A DNA stretch of 64,000 nucleotides from an uncultured Lachnospiraceae bacterium (GCA_910587095.1 CAJUMJ010000001.1:1-64000); one strand, 5' to 3'. Shown: positions 8,352-17,242, numbered from the stretch's first letter. Numbers and translations: made by a program. Notes: generated by a model from the letters alone, not told the origin.

Positions 8352-10616
8352 CTACTCCTTTCCAAACATCTTTTTAACAGTTTCCTTTTTGCCGTATATC
8401 ATCAGAGCAATCAAAGTGAACAGCGACGCAATCTCCACGGCCCGCCAGTACCATGCCTCATGAAACCGCAAAACAAAGCTGCCCTGATAGCCTGCGGGCA
8501 CGCTCACCGCCACACACCCGTTGTCTCCCAATCCGGTATATAGTTTCGTCCCGCTGCGCACGTCAATCGCCTGATACCCGTTATAGCAGGTGAGGGGAAA
8601 TGTCACCGTCCCCTGGTCGCCCGCGTTTGTCACGGTCACGGTGTAGCCCAGATTCTCCCGCACCGCCTCCTCCATCCGCACGGAGCCGTCCGTCCTGATT
8701 TTTGTTTCAAGATTGTGTCTGTCCATCGTCACCGGCAGATACTCCCCGTTCCCCACGCCGGAAGTATTCAGATTGACCTTATCCGCGAAATGCCGTTCCG
8801 CCACCGCGTCGGTTCTGAAATACTCCAAATCCTGCCTGACAACCAGACAGAGTAAAAGCCCCGTCACAATCCACACCACGCGCTCGTCCCGCTTTCCCGA
8901 TAAGTACAAGGTGGAAAACACCGCCGCAAACGCCGCAAGGCAGACCGCCGGCACACTCAAAAACCGATCCTGGTACTGGGTCATCCTGAAAAATTTGCCG
9001 GCAATGCCAAACAATCCCGAAAGCTGTGCCACCGGAAAATACACGGTACACACCCAGGCGGAAAACAATGTCGCCGCGAAGAGCACACGGCATTGCTTCG
9101 TGCGAGAGTCCCTCCCCTGCCAGGGAACGGAAATCACATAGGCGAGGATAAGAAGCAGCGCCACAAAACCGAGCGCCCTCTCCTCAGTGAAAAGCTGGTA
9201 AAAGTTTTTGCCATCCTGCATAAAATCCGCCAGGTAAGCATAATAGTCGCCTTCCGCGTCTGTCGGCAACCCTTTGTTTACCCGAAGGTTCCCGAAAAAC
9301 AGGTAAGACAACATCGGCACCAGATACCAAAGGCTGAGTGCCGCCGACAACGCCGCCGACCGGATTAAAACCGCCAGCGTCTTTTTCCGAAACACCTTCT
9401 TTATCATCACAAGGCAGGCAATCACCGAGAAAAAGCCAACAATAAGCGTGCTGAGCATATGCGTCATCAAAAGACCCGTAAACCCAAACGTAAGGAAAGG
9501 CCATATCTTCCCGTACTCGTCGCTGTCCACATCCACGGTAAACAACAGATAAAATCCGACAAGCACCAACGGAAAAAACATCATTGCCGCACTCTTTCCC
9601 GTCCAGGCCGCGTAGATCGCATCGAGCCTGTACACGCTGCCGATATAGACAACCGTGCCGACCAAAGCCGGAAGCTTTTCTCTCGTCATGCGGTAAAACG
9701 CATAAAAAGCGATCGCCGCCGTCCCCGCATTTATGAAAAACAAATATATTTTGTATGCCTCTTCCAGTGTAAATCCGACTATGCGAAGTATCGCCGGTAT
9801 ATAGAGAAACAGGTCGCCATACATAAAGACGGCGTAGCCGTGTCCTTCCAGCCATCCGGGCTGTATCCGCACCGGAAATTCGCCTGCCATCAGCCCTTCA
9901 TAAAGTCCTTCTATACGGTGCAGATGAAAATTCAAATCCGCTCCCGGGGTCAGTCCCTTTTGGAAGAGGGGCAATCCCGCAGTCAGCGTGACAAAGACCG
10001 CCGCAAGAAATATGGTTCGCTCTTTCGCCTGCCAGCCTCTGTAATGGCGCAAATAAACCCATATTCCGAGATCAAGGAGCGCCAGAAGAGCCGTCAGGCA
10101 AAAAATACGGTACAGGCAGGTGACTTTTGCCGGTATGACATGGCACTCCAACATCTGTATATAGTCGCCCTCAACCGCGTCTCCGGTCAGCCTCAGCTTA
10201 AAGCGCACCGGAGACGTGTCTCCCCGCTTCACCCGGTAAGTGAGAACCGACTGCCCGGCATCCACCTGGAACTCGTCATTGTCCGTCAGCTCCCGGCCGT
10301 TTCTTGCCTGGTCATAGATCAGTCCGCCCTGGATAATCCCCTGTCCCTTATAGGAAACCTGAACATAATAGATTCCTTTCAAGAGCTCCAGAGGCGGCGT
10401 CACCACCGCCCTGATATCCTCATTGGAAGTGTCATAGTAAGCGCCTTCCACCGTCTTACCGCTTTCGGTCCGAAGCTGCATATCATCCTGCGTCAGATCG
10501 ATGCGCTCCATGCGCCGATAGCCCGCGAGTACAAGCGCGCTGTACAGTAACAACACCACTATTTCCGAAAAGACAAGCATCTTTTTGGAATATATTACAC
10601 TCTTCCATCTCCCCAA
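8352..10616 (-). CDS. Large polytopic membrane protein, GT-C-like (YfhO-type)
   Basis: A 754-aa membrane protein. It has one N-terminal helix (about 12-33), an extracytoplasmic beta-rich domain (about 40-165), some ten further membrane helices (165-600), a second soluble domain (610-720) and a last helix followed by a basic tail. The loop after the third helix reads TPGADLNFHLHR, a place where GT-C transferases keep acidic and histidine residues that bind lipid-linked sugar. This suggests a lipid-sugar-dependent glycosyltransferase, but the family is uncertain. The start is a TTG with GGAGAG eight bases upstream. It lies between xylulokinase and DUF4867, an odd place for a surface glycosylation protein. 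Confidence 0.75.
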   Translation of the reverse strand: MGRWKSVIYSKKMLVFSEIVVLLLYSALVLAGYRRMERIDLTQDDMQLRTESGKTVEGAYYDTSNEDIRAVVTPPLELLKGIYYVQVSYKGQGIIQGGLIYDQARNGRELTDNDEFQVDAGQSVLTYRVKRGDTSPVRFKLRLTGDAVEGDYIQMLECHVIPAKVTCLYRIFCLTALLALLDLGIWVYLRHYRGWQAKERTIFLAAVFVTLTAGLPLFQKGLTPGADLNFHLHRIEGLYEGLMAGEFPVRIQPGWLEGHGYAVFMYGDLFLYIPAILRIVGFTLEEAYKIYLFFINAGTAAIAFYAFYRMTREKLPALVGTVVYIGSVYRLDAIYAAWTGKSAAMMFFPLVLVGFYLLFTVDVDSDEYGKIWPFLTFGFTGLLMTHMLSTLIVGFFSVIACLVMIKKVFRKKTLAVLIRSAALSAALSLWYLVPMLSYLFFGNLRVNKGLPTDAEGDYYAYLADFMQDGKNFYQLFTEERALGFVALLLILAYVISVPWQGRDSRTKQCRVLFAATLFSAWVCTVYFPVAQLSGLFGIAGKFFRMTQYQDRFLSVPAVCLAAFAAVFSTLYLSGKRDERVVWIVTGLLLCLVVRQDLEYFRTDAVAERHFADKVNLNTSGVGNGEYLPVTMDRHNLETKIRTDGSVRMEEAVRENLGYTVTVTNAGDQGTVTFPLTCYNGYQAIDVRSGTKLYTGLGDNGCVAVSVPAGYQGSFVLRFHEAWYWRAVEIASLFTLIALMIYGKKETVKKMFGKE

Positions 10617-10650
10617 AGGTCAGTCTCTCCATCCGTCATCATTCATTCGG

Positions 10651-10702
10651 CTAACCACCATGTATCCTCTGCTGTGAGTGGTTAGAAGTTCTTCTCACAC
10701 TA
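10651..10702 (-). repeat. Family 1 multi-hairpin element, short copy after xylulokinase
   Basis: On the minus strand the xylulokinase stop TAG is the first part of TAGTGTGAGAAGAACTTCT. TGTGAG pairs with CTCACA, AGAAG with CTTCT, and CTAACCAC with GTGGTTAG further on. The same architecture with other bases occurs at 28041, 34961, 41051 and 55987. Confidence 0.6.
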
Positions 10703-12175
10703 TTTCAGTTTCCCAAACAGCTCCTTGCAGGTCGGGTAGATCTGCTTAAACTGCTGGTATCTCTTCTCGTATTTTTCCACAAGGGAAGCTTCCGGCTCCA
10801 CCGTGTCGACAACCTTCACGATCTTTTCCGCCGCTTCTTCCACATTCGCGTACTCGCCGCAGGCCACGGCCGCCAGCATCGCGCCGCCCATGGCAGGCCC
10901 CTCCTCGCTCTCGATCACATCCACTTTCAAGTTCATAATGTTGGCGATCATCCGCTTCCACAGCGGGCTCTTCGCGCCGCCGCCGCAAATCTTCGTGCGT
11001 TCGATATGGATTCCAAGAGATCTCGCAACTTCCAGGGAATCTCTCAGGGCGAATGCCACTCCCTCAAGCACCGCCTGTGTCATGTCTGCCCTCGTGGTAT
11101 CCATGGTCATGCCGATAAAAGTGCCTCTCGCGTCGGGATCGTTGTGAGGGGAACGCTCACCCATCAGATAGGGCAGGAAATACACATGATTCTCACCCAG
11201 CTTATCGTCGGTGATCGCCTTCTGCTCGTCGGCATATTTCTCCGTACCGATGATGTCATCCATCCACCATTTATTGCAGGACGCCGCGCTCAGCATACAG
11301 CCCATCAGATGGTAATGCCCGTCCGCATGGGCGAAAGCGTGCAGCGCATTAAACTTGTCAACGCCGAACTTTTCGGAGGAAATAAATATCGTTCCGCTCG
11401 TGCCGAGGGAGATGTTACACATGCCGTCCCCCACAGTGCCGGTACCCACAGCAGCCGCCGCGTTATCACCGCCGCCCGCCGCAACTTTCACATTCTCCGG
11501 AATGCCCAGCTCCTTCGCAATATCCGGAAGAACCGTACCCACAGTCTCGTAGCTCTCGTAAATCTTCGCAAGCTGTTCTTCCCTGACGCCGCAGATCTCA
11601 CACATTTCCTTTGACCAGCAGCGGTTCTTGACATCAAACAGAAGCATACCGGAAGCGTCGGAGACATCCGTACAGTGCACGCCGGTCAACTTGTAGGCGA
11701 TATAGTCCTTGGGAAGCATTATCTTCTTAATTCTCGCAAAGTTCTCCGGCTCCTTGTTCTTCACCCACAGCACCTTGGGAGCGGTAAAGCCGGTAAAGGA
11801 AATGTTTGCCGTATATTCGGACAGCTTCTCCTTTCCAATCTCGTTGTTTAAGTAATCACATTCCTCCGTCGTTCTCCCGTCGTTCCAGAGAATCGCGGGG
11901 CGGATCACCTCGTCCTTCTCATCCAGAATCACAAGACCGTGCATCTGACCGCCGAAACTGATTCCCGCAATCCGGCTCTTGTCCACATCGGCGATCAGCT
12001 CCTTTATTCCCGCAATGCTCTGCTTATACCAGTCCTCCGGCTTTTGCTCGGACCATCCCGGATGGGGGAAATACAGCGGATATTCTTTCGATACAATATT
12101 TACGATTTTCCCGTTCTCCTCCATCAAAAGAAGCTTCACGGCGCTTGTTCCCAAATCTACACCTATATACAGCAT
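10700..12175 (-). CDS. xylB: Xylulokinase
   Basis: An FGGY-family kinase that phosphorylates D-xylulose or a related ketose with ATP, giving the 5-phosphate for the pentose phosphate pathway. The 491-aa protein shows the N-terminal phosphate loop GVDLGTSAVK, SFGGQMHGLV, RPAILWNDGRT, GGGDNAAAAVGTG and the C-terminal ICGGGAKSPLWKRM, all typical of XylB. The chosen ATG (12173-12175) follows GGAGGGTCGCT; an upstream in-frame start has no ribosome binding site and would add 31 unrelated residues. A clear promoter lies upstream. The divergent LacI-type gene is the likely regulator. It is the first gene of the sugar operon running left to the isomerase. Confidence 0.93.
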   Translation of the reverse strand: MLYIGVDLGTSAVKLLLMEENGKIVNIVSKEYPLYFPHPGWSEQKPEDWYKQSIAGIKELIADVDKSRIAGISFGGQMHGLVILDEKDEVIRPAILWNDGRTTEECDYLNNEIGKEKLSEYTANISFTGFTAPKVLWVKNKEPENFARIKKIMLPKDYIAYKLTGVHCTDVSDASGMLLFDVKNRCWSKEMCEICGVREEQLAKIYESYETVGTVLPDIAKELGIPENVKVAAGGGDNAAAAVGTGTVGDGMCNISLGTSGTIFISSEKFGVDKFNALHAFAHADGHYHLMGCMLSAASCNKWWMDDIIGTEKYADEQKAITDDKLGENHVYFLPYLMGERSPHNDPDARGTFIGMTMDTTRADMTQAVLEGVAFALRDSLEVARSLGIHIERTKICGGGAKSPLWKRMIANIMNLKVDVIESEEGPAMGGAMLAAVACGEYANVEEAAEKIVKVVDTVEPEASLVEKYEKRYQQFKQIYPTCKELFGKLK

Positions 12176-12235
12176 AGCGACCCTCCAATTCTGTTCAATT
12201 TTTTCTCCGTGCCCGTGCACGTTCCTCATGCTTTT

Positions 12236-12264
12236 ATGATAGTCTGTCCGGTAAAGAAAAGCAA
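12236..12264 (-). promoter_or_regulatory. Promoter of the xylulokinase operon
   Basis: TTGCTT (12259-12264) and TATCAT (12236-12241) on the minus strand are 17 bp apart and lie about 60 bp before the start codon. Confidence 0.6.
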
Positions 12265-12277
12265 GCATTATATTTTT

Positions 12278-12296
12278 TTCGTAAATTTATACAAAA
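12278..12296. promoter_or_regulatory. Imperfect palindrome, possible LacI-family operator
   Basis: The 19-bp AT-rich segment TTCGTAAATTTATACAAAA is an imperfect inverted repeat just upstream of the xylulokinase -35 box and in front of the divergent regulator gene. Position is the main support; binding is inferred. Confidence 0.3.
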
Positions 12297-12393
12297 CACA
12301 GCCGAATGCATTGTCTATTTCCACTCGATATGCTACTCTGTTATGGAATTGTGCAAAACGAACGAAAAACCCACCGGGAAAGGAATGCACTCC

Positions 12394-13416
12394 ATGGCAA
12401 CGATCAAAGAAATCGCTACCCTCGCCGGCGTGTCGAGAGGCACCGTAGACCGCGTTTTAAATCACCGCGGCGACGTCAGCCCCCAAACCGAGGAAAAAAT
12501 CTTAAAAATTATACGTGCTCTCGACTATAAACCCAACAAGGCAGGCATCGTTCTGGCCGCCCAAAAAAAGAACCTGAAACTGGGTGTCGTGCTTTTGGGT
12601 ATCGGCAATCCTTTCTTCGACGACGTACTCCTCGGCGTGCACGAAAAAGCAAAGGAGCTTGCCGGCTACAATTGCAGCGTACTCATCCGCCAGACCGAGT
12701 ACAGCCTCGAAGAACAACTCACGGCCATAGACGATCTTCTCAAAGAAGAAATAAACGGCCTTGCCATCTCCCCCTACAACGACGACGCCGTCCGCGAAAA
12801 AATCAATTTTCTGTGCGGACAGGGCATTCCCGTAGTGACACTGAACACCGATATTGAAAACTCCAGGCGCCTCGCCTATGTGGGAAGCCATTTTTACCGC
12901 TCCGGAGAAACCGCCGCCGGATTGATGCACCTGATGACCAAGGGAGAGACACGCGTAGGCATCGTCTCCGGTTCCAGAGACATCCTCTGCCACACCGAGC
13001 GCATAGCCGGCTTCGCCCATATCACGGCTTTTCATCCGAACATCCGCATTGTGGAGACTGTCAACAACAACGACGACGACCGGACGAGCCGCAGGCTCAC
13101 CGAAAAGCTTCTTTCCGATCATCCCGAAATCAACGCCTTTTATTTTACCGCGGGAGGTGTTTACGGCGGTTGTCAGGCCATTGAAAACTCAGGAAGAAAA
13201 AATGACATCACTGTCATAACAAACGACCTTGTCCCGACAACCCGCGAATATATGGAAAAAGGACTGATCGCAGCTACCATCTGCCAACAGCCCTTTCAGC
13301 AAGGTTCCCTCCCCCTTGCCATTCTGTTCTCCTGCCTCGCTACCGGGGATTCACCCGCCGCCGAAAATAACTACGTGGACGTGGAAATCCGTATCAGAGA
13401 GAACTTGCAGCCCTGA
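12394..13416 (+). CDS. LacI-family transcriptional regulator
   Basis: A 340-aa regulator with the N-terminal helix-turn-helix IKEIATLAGVSRGTVDRVLN and a periplasmic-binding-like effector domain that starts near LKLGVVLLGIGNPFFDDV. The variant GTVDRVLNHRG in place of the common STVSRVLN occurs in a LacI subgroup that binds sugars through a type I binding fold. The ATG at 12394 has AAAGGA nine bases upstream; a longer frame from 12343 would put an extra 17 residues before the helix. It is divergent from xylulokinase and probably controls that operon in response to its sugar. Its last 23 bp overlap the 3' end of the convergent EAL-protein gene. Confidence 0.92.
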   Translation: MATIKEIATLAGVSRGTVDRVLNHRGDVSPQTEEKILKIIRALDYKPNKAGIVLAAQKKNLKLGVVLLGIGNPFFDDVLLGVHEKAKELAGYNCSVLIRQTEYSLEEQLTAIDDLLKEEINGLAISPYNDDAVREKINFLCGQGIPVVTLNTDIENSRRLAYVGSHFYRSGETAAGLMHLMTKGETRVGIVSGSRDILCHTERIAGFAHITAFHPNIRIVETVNNNDDDRTSRRLTEKLLSDHPEINAFYFTAGGVYGGCQAIENSGRKNDITVITNDLVPTTREYMEKGLIAATICQQPFQQGSLPLAILFSCLATGDSPAAENNYVDVEIRIRENLQP

Positions 13417-15082
13417 TGAACTGTTCCTCAAACTGTTTTGCAGGGGAAGGCTTTCCAAAATAATATCCCTGAATCATATCCGGTTTCGTCTTCATCATCC
13501 TGACAAGCTCTTCTTTCTCCTCAATACCTTCCATGCACACCGCGGAACCCAGGCTGTGCACCATATCGATAATATGGCTGATGATATTGTAATCATAGTC
13601 GTTCTGGAGAGCCTGTACCACGAAAGACCTGTCAATCTTTACCGTCTTAACGTCTATCTCTTTCAGATACTTCATGTTCGAATATCCCGTGCCAAAATCG
13701 TCCAGCGCCAGATCGATTTTTTTCGCCTTCAGATCCTTAAACATCTCCTTGATCCGGTCGTTCGTCTCGATATATCCGCTTTCTGTCAGCTCCAAAACCA
13801 GTCCTTCCGGCTCGATCCCCACTTCCCGGATGCACCGCTCCACATCCTTCATCATATCGCTCTTATAAAGCTGTACATAGGACAAGTTTACATTGATGTG
13901 GAAGTCCGGTATGTATTGTTTCCATTTCTTGCAAGTTTTAGCCGCTTCCCATAGCACAAAACGCCCCACGGGGATAATCAGCCCGCTCTCCTCGAGAATC
14001 GGTATAAACACCGCCGGCGAAAGATTGCCGTACTTCTCGTTTTTCCAGCGAAGCAGCGCCTCCGCACCGATCAGCTCATAGCCGGAAGCGGACACGATGG
14101 GCTGGTAATACACCTCAAACCCTCTGAAATTATCGTTGATATCCTGTCTGAGCGTTTTGCGGATATCAAGATGCTTCAGATATAGATCATAGGCTTCCTT
14201 CGTGAATATTGTCAGTTGGTTTCTTCCGCCCCGCTTTGCCTCATTCAGGGCAAACTCCGTAAACCGCATAATTTCTTCCACGGTTCTGCCGGAAAAGCCC
14301 GTCTCAAGCACGCCTGCGGAAACCGTGTAAAAGCGGCTGTATTCCTTGTTTTTCGCCATGGTGGCTATGGCACTTTGCAGATTTTTATAGAGCACGAAAG
14401 GCTGCTGTCTTCCACCCGCTCCGGTATCCACTATCATAAACTCATCCGCCACCAGGCGGTAAACGTCAACGCCCTCGCTCACCGTTTTCTGAATGCACTC
14501 CGCCAATTCCCGAAGCACCTCGTCACCGGCTTCAATGCCTTCCTTTTCATTAATCTCTTTGAAATTGTCGATTCCGATGCGCATCAGATAACATATGGAC
14601 TGCGGACTTTCCCGAAGCAACGTCTCGACATTCTGCCGGAACCTGCACTCTCTGCGAAGCCCCGTGACATTGTCGGCTTTTGCCTTCTTTCCCAGCTCCG
14701 TGACCGAACCGATCAAAAGCCTGTGTCCTTCCGTTCCCGTCACCACCGTGCCTCTGCAGCTAATCCACACCACACGCTCCATCCGGTCTATCCAGCGGTA
14801 CTCAAGCGTATGGCTGTCTTTCTCACCGGAACGGCATTTTTCGATATCCACCGCCAGCATCTCATAGTCGGAAGGATGCACCACCTTCCGCAGAATCTCC
14901 GTGCAGTTTTCAATCATCGTAGACGGAAAAGGAAACCGCTTCGTCGCTTTCTCCGCGAGCATATAGATATCAGAATTCAAATCCAGAATAAACATATAGG
15001 AATCCGTCGACTGCTGAATAATCTCAATAACAGATCGAATCTGTTCCAACGACATATCTCGTAAAATATCCAGGTAACTCAT
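13394..15082 (-). CDS. PAS-GGDEF-EAL protein, probable c-di-GMP phosphodiesterase
   Basis: A 562-aa cytoplasmic signalling protein with no membrane helix. The N-terminal part (about 15-130) looks like a PAS sensor (DSYMFILDLNSDIYMLAE, EYRWIDRMERVVWIS). A GGDEF-like domain follows (about 140-300), but the signature reads LVADEFMIV, with the two glycines replaced, so cyclase activity is unlikely; it may bind GTP as a regulator. The EAL domain (about 310-555) keeps EALLRW, the DDFGTGYS loop, a later acidic EGIEEKEE and QGYYFGKP, so phosphodiesterase activity is expected. The start ATG has only a weak ribosome binding site. The 3' end overlaps the LacI gene on the other strand. Confidence 0.92.
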   Translation of the reverse strand: MSYLDILRDMSLEQIRSVIEIIQQSTDSYMFILDLNSDIYMLAEKATKRFPFPSTMIENCTEILRKVVHPSDYEMLAVDIEKCRSGEKDSHTLEYRWIDRMERVVWISCRGTVVTGTEGHRLLIGSVTELGKKAKADNVTGLRRECRFRQNVETLLRESPQSICYLMRIGIDNFKEINEKEGIEAGDEVLRELAECIQKTVSEGVDVYRLVADEFMIVDTGAGGRQQPFVLYKNLQSAIATMAKNKEYSRFYTVSAGVLETGFSGRTVEEIMRFTEFALNEAKRGGRNQLTIFTKEAYDLYLKHLDIRKTLRQDINDNFRGFEVYYQPIVSASGYELIGAEALLRWKNEKYGNLSPAVFIPILEESGLIIPVGRFVLWEAAKTCKKWKQYIPDFHINVNLSYVQLYKSDMMKDVERCIREVGIEPEGLVLELTESGYIETNDRIKEMFKDLKAKKIDLALDDFGTGYSNMKYLKEIDVKTVKIDRSFVVQALQNDYDYNIISHIIDMVHSLGSAVCMEGIEEKEELVRMMKTKPDMIQGYYFGKPSPAKQFEEQFIRAASSL

Positions 15083-15412
15083 CTAATCGCCGGTACCGCC
15101 AATCGTGGCGCCGGTCTCGCCCCCTTCCAAAAGATGACAACCAAATTTCTCCGTTATTTTATTATAACGCCCGCTCTATGTCTTGTCAATTTTTTCCTGT
15201 ATAACTTGCATAATTTTAATCAAATTTATACCCGCATTTTTTATTAAAAATCCACAATCATTTTACATAATATTTCTTAGTGCACTGTAATTGTCTGTTT
15301 CTGCTAAGTTTTCAGCTTTAGTTTTAGTATTTTTGTAATTTCTTCCCAAAATTTTTCCGCCTATAAATTACATAATACCAACCATGTAAATACCCAATAA
15401 CAGCCGTCGTTA

Positions 15413-15468
15413 CAATTCACACCCACGCCAGATTTCGCACCTATTTACAACTATTTCGGTGTGAATTG
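15413..15468. repeat. 11-bp inverted repeat with 34-bp loop
   Basis: CAATTCACACC (15413-15423) is the exact complement of GGTGTGAATTG (15458-15468). It may be a regulatory hairpin or a pair of binding half-sites. Confidence 0.5.
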
Positions 15469-15621
15469 CAACAACTGATGCACACAAAATGCTACAAAAC
15501 ACGCATTTTGGCGCTGGCTCCGACGCCCTGCATCAAGTGCATGGCGCGGGTGTGAAAAGTTACCAGCCGCCCGACGCGCTGCCCGCGGAAACAAATGCAT
15601 TCTATACAAATAAGTCCGGGT

Positions 15622-15630
15622 TTGATATAC
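15622..15630 (+). promoter_or_regulatory. Extended -10 promoter for carbamate kinase
   Basis: TTGATATACT has the TGn extension in front of TATACT. No good -35 box is seen at 16-18 bp, as is usual for extended -10 promoters. Confidence 0.4.
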
Positions 15631-15632
15631 TA

Positions 15633-15656
15633 GACGCAGACTCAGCAGTCTGCGTC
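15633..15656 (+). promoter_or_regulatory. Leader hairpin before carbamate kinase
   Basis: GACGCAGACT and AGTCTGCGTC form a perfect 10-bp stem with a CAGC loop at the predicted 5' end of the transcript. A second stem CAAGAAT/ATTCTTG follows. No T-run follows, so it looks more like a 5' stabiliser or attenuator half than a terminator. Confidence 0.45.
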
Positions 15657-15775
15657 GCAAGAATCGCTTCTCAATTCTTGTTTCAACTGTTTCCTTTTTG
15701 GGCATCTGCGTTTTTGCAACACCCGGACGCGGACTCAAACTACATCTCATATTTACAGACAGATCGGAGGGTTAT

Positions 15776-16711
15776 ATGAACAGGAAAAAAGCAGTCGTCT
15801 CCCTGGGACACGAGGCGCTTGGTTATACGACTATGGAACAGCGAGATGCTGTGAAAAGAACCGCAAAGGCCCTGGCGGAGCTGGTGGAGGCCGATTACCA
15901 GCTCACTATCACGCACAGCAACGGGCCCCAGGTCAGCATGATCCACAAGGCCATGACGGAGCTGCGGCGTGTTTACATTGACTATACTCCCGCTCCCATG
16001 TGCGTCTGCTCGGCCATGAGCCAGGGCTATGTCGGCTACGATATCCAAAATTCGCTGCGAGCCGAACTTCTCAGCCGGGGTATCGTAAAGACAGTCAGCA
16101 CCATCCTGACCCAGGTTACGGTAGATCCATACGACGAGGCATTTTACACCCCTGACAAGGTGATCGGCCGCTATATGTCCGCCGAGGACGCCGAGACGGA
16201 AATTAAAAAAGGCAACTATGTGCAGGAGGAACCAGGCAAGGGCTTCCGTCGTGTGGTGGCGGCGCCTCATCCCATCCGCATTGTGGAGATCGAAGCCATC
16301 CGCACCCTGTCACAAGCCGGTCAGATCGTCATTGCCTGCGGCGGCGGCGGAATCCCCGTGATCGAGCAAAACCATATGTTAAAGGGAGCTTCCGCCGTGA
16401 TCGAGAAGGACTCCATCGCAGGCCAACTGGCCGCTGACTTGCAGGCGGACGAACTGATCATTTTGACCAGCGTGCCTTGCGTCTACCGCAATTTCAGCCG
16501 GCCCGGCCAGGAACCCATCGCCTCCCTCACGACAGGGCAGGCCAGGGAGCTGTGCGCTGCGGACCAGTTCGAAAAAGGCACGATGCTGCCAAAAATCGAG
16601 GCTGCTTTCACCTTTCTGGATGCCAATCCGAAAGGCCGGGTGCTTGTCACCTCCCTCGACAATATAAAAGATGCCCTGAAGGGCAAAAACGGCACCGTCA
16701 TCACCGCATAA
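15776..16711 (+). CDS. arcC: Carbamate kinase family protein
   Basis: A 311-aa amino-acid-kinase-fold enzyme, expected to interconvert carbamoyl phosphate plus ADP with carbamate plus ATP. It carries HSNGPQVSM, APHPIRIVEIEAI, ACGGGGIPVIE, AVIEKDSIAGQLAADLQAD and LTSVPCVYRNF, all in family order. The phosphate loop at the N-terminus reads SLGHEALGYT where most carbamate kinases have LGGNALG, marking a divergent subgroup. The ATG at 15776 has CGGAGGG five bases upstream. It stands alone: no arginine deiminase, ornithine carbamoyltransferase or purine-breakdown genes are adjacent. A structured leader precedes it and a strong hairpin follows. Confidence 0.88.
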   Translation: MNRKKAVVSLGHEALGYTTMEQRDAVKRTAKALAELVEADYQLTITHSNGPQVSMIHKAMTELRRVYIDYTPAPMCVCSAMSQGYVGYDIQNSLRAELLSRGIVKTVSTILTQVTVDPYDEAFYTPDKVIGRYMSAEDAETEIKKGNYVQEEPGKGFRRVVAAPHPIRIVEIEAIRTLSQAGQIVIACGGGGIPVIEQNHMLKGASAVIEKDSIAGQLAADLQADELIILTSVPCVYRNFSRPGQEPIASLTTGQARELCAADQFEKGTMLPKIEAAFTFLDANPKGRVLVTSLDNIKDALKGKNGTVITA

Positions 16712-16716
16712 CTTAA

Positions 16717-16743
16717 ACGGGCAGGGAAGCTTTCCCTGCCCGT
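16717..16743. terminator. Strong bidirectional hairpin between convergent genes
   Basis: ACGGGCAGGGAA and TTCCCTGCCCGT form a perfect 12-bp stem right after the carbamate kinase stop codon and 13 bp before the end of the LspA-like gene on the other strand. There is no long T-run. Confidence 0.6.
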
Positions 16744-16756
16744 CTTGCGACCCATA

Positions 16757-17227
16757 TCATTTCCGCTTTCCTTTTGTCTCTCCGAGCGCCATAAGCAGGG
16801 CGCCGATCATAATACAAAAGTCCGATATATTAAAGACTATCCGGCGAATCCGTTTGTTTTTCACCGGGAAACTCACATAATCAACCACATATTTCCGCAC
16901 CAGCCGGTCATACGTGTTGCTGTACGCGCCTCCCAGCAAAAAAGCTAACCCTGTCTTAAGGGTAGAGTTTCCTCTCAGGGAAAAGGTGGCTAAAAACACC
17001 ACCGTCATGAGAAGTGTCAGACACAGGGACAAAGCCGCAACCACTCTCTGTCTGCCCGATCCCACATCGAGGAACGCTCCTTTATTGTGATATCTCTTGA
17101 TCAAAAGTCTCCCTCTACAGAAGGGTTTTTCTCCCCCCTCCTCCAAGCTTTTTTCTATATGATTCTTCAAAAGCAGATCCAGCACAAAAATTCCTGCCGC
17201 CAGAGCCGCGCATCCGATCACAACCAT
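16757..17227 (-). CDS. LspA-like signal peptidase II
   Basis: A 156-aa protein with four likely membrane helices (about 4-20, 63-82, 88-106, 128-147), the size and layout of prolipoprotein signal peptidase. The two catalytic aspartate regions are present: NTYDRLVRKYVVDYV and FNISDFC. The first conserved box reads HNKGAFLD where most LspA proteins have NxGAAFG, so this is a divergent member and perhaps a second copy with a special substrate. The start ATG follows AAGGGGGAAGGAT. It is the last gene of an operon with two lipoproteins and a CotH kinase, which would be natural clients or partners. Confidence 0.75.
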   Translation of the reverse strand: MVVIGCAALAAGIFVLDLLLKNHIEKSLEEGGEKPFCRGRLLIKRYHNKGAFLDVGSGRQRVVAALSLCLTLLMTVVFLATFSLRGNSTLKTGLAFLLGGAYSNTYDRLVRKYVVDYVSFPVKNKRIRRIVFNISDFCIMIGALLMALGETKGKRK

Positions 17228-17242
17228 ATCCTTCCCCCTTCC

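Larger units (their letters stand above)
15083..15775. other. 693-bp intergenic region rich in inverted repeats
   Basis: No convincing gene is present. The first 340 bp are AT rich and would hold the divergent promoter of the EAL gene. From 15413 on there is a chain of inverted repeats: CAATTCACACC/GGTGTGAATTG, CAAAATGC/GCATTTTG (15486-15511) and a perfect 10-bp stem at 15633-15656. An extended -10 box at 15622-15630 would start a leader of about 135 nt for the carbamate kinase gene. Some of this could be a structured leader or dispersed repeat. Confidence 0.5.

Noticed and set aside
9459..10550. Long plus-strand frame opposite the membrane protein
   Set aside because: Basic, low-information sequence mirroring a membrane protein gene; no start signals.
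15451..15779. Short frames in the intergenic region before carbamate kinase
   Set aside because: They run through inverted repeats, lack ribosome binding sites and show no recognisable protein pattern.
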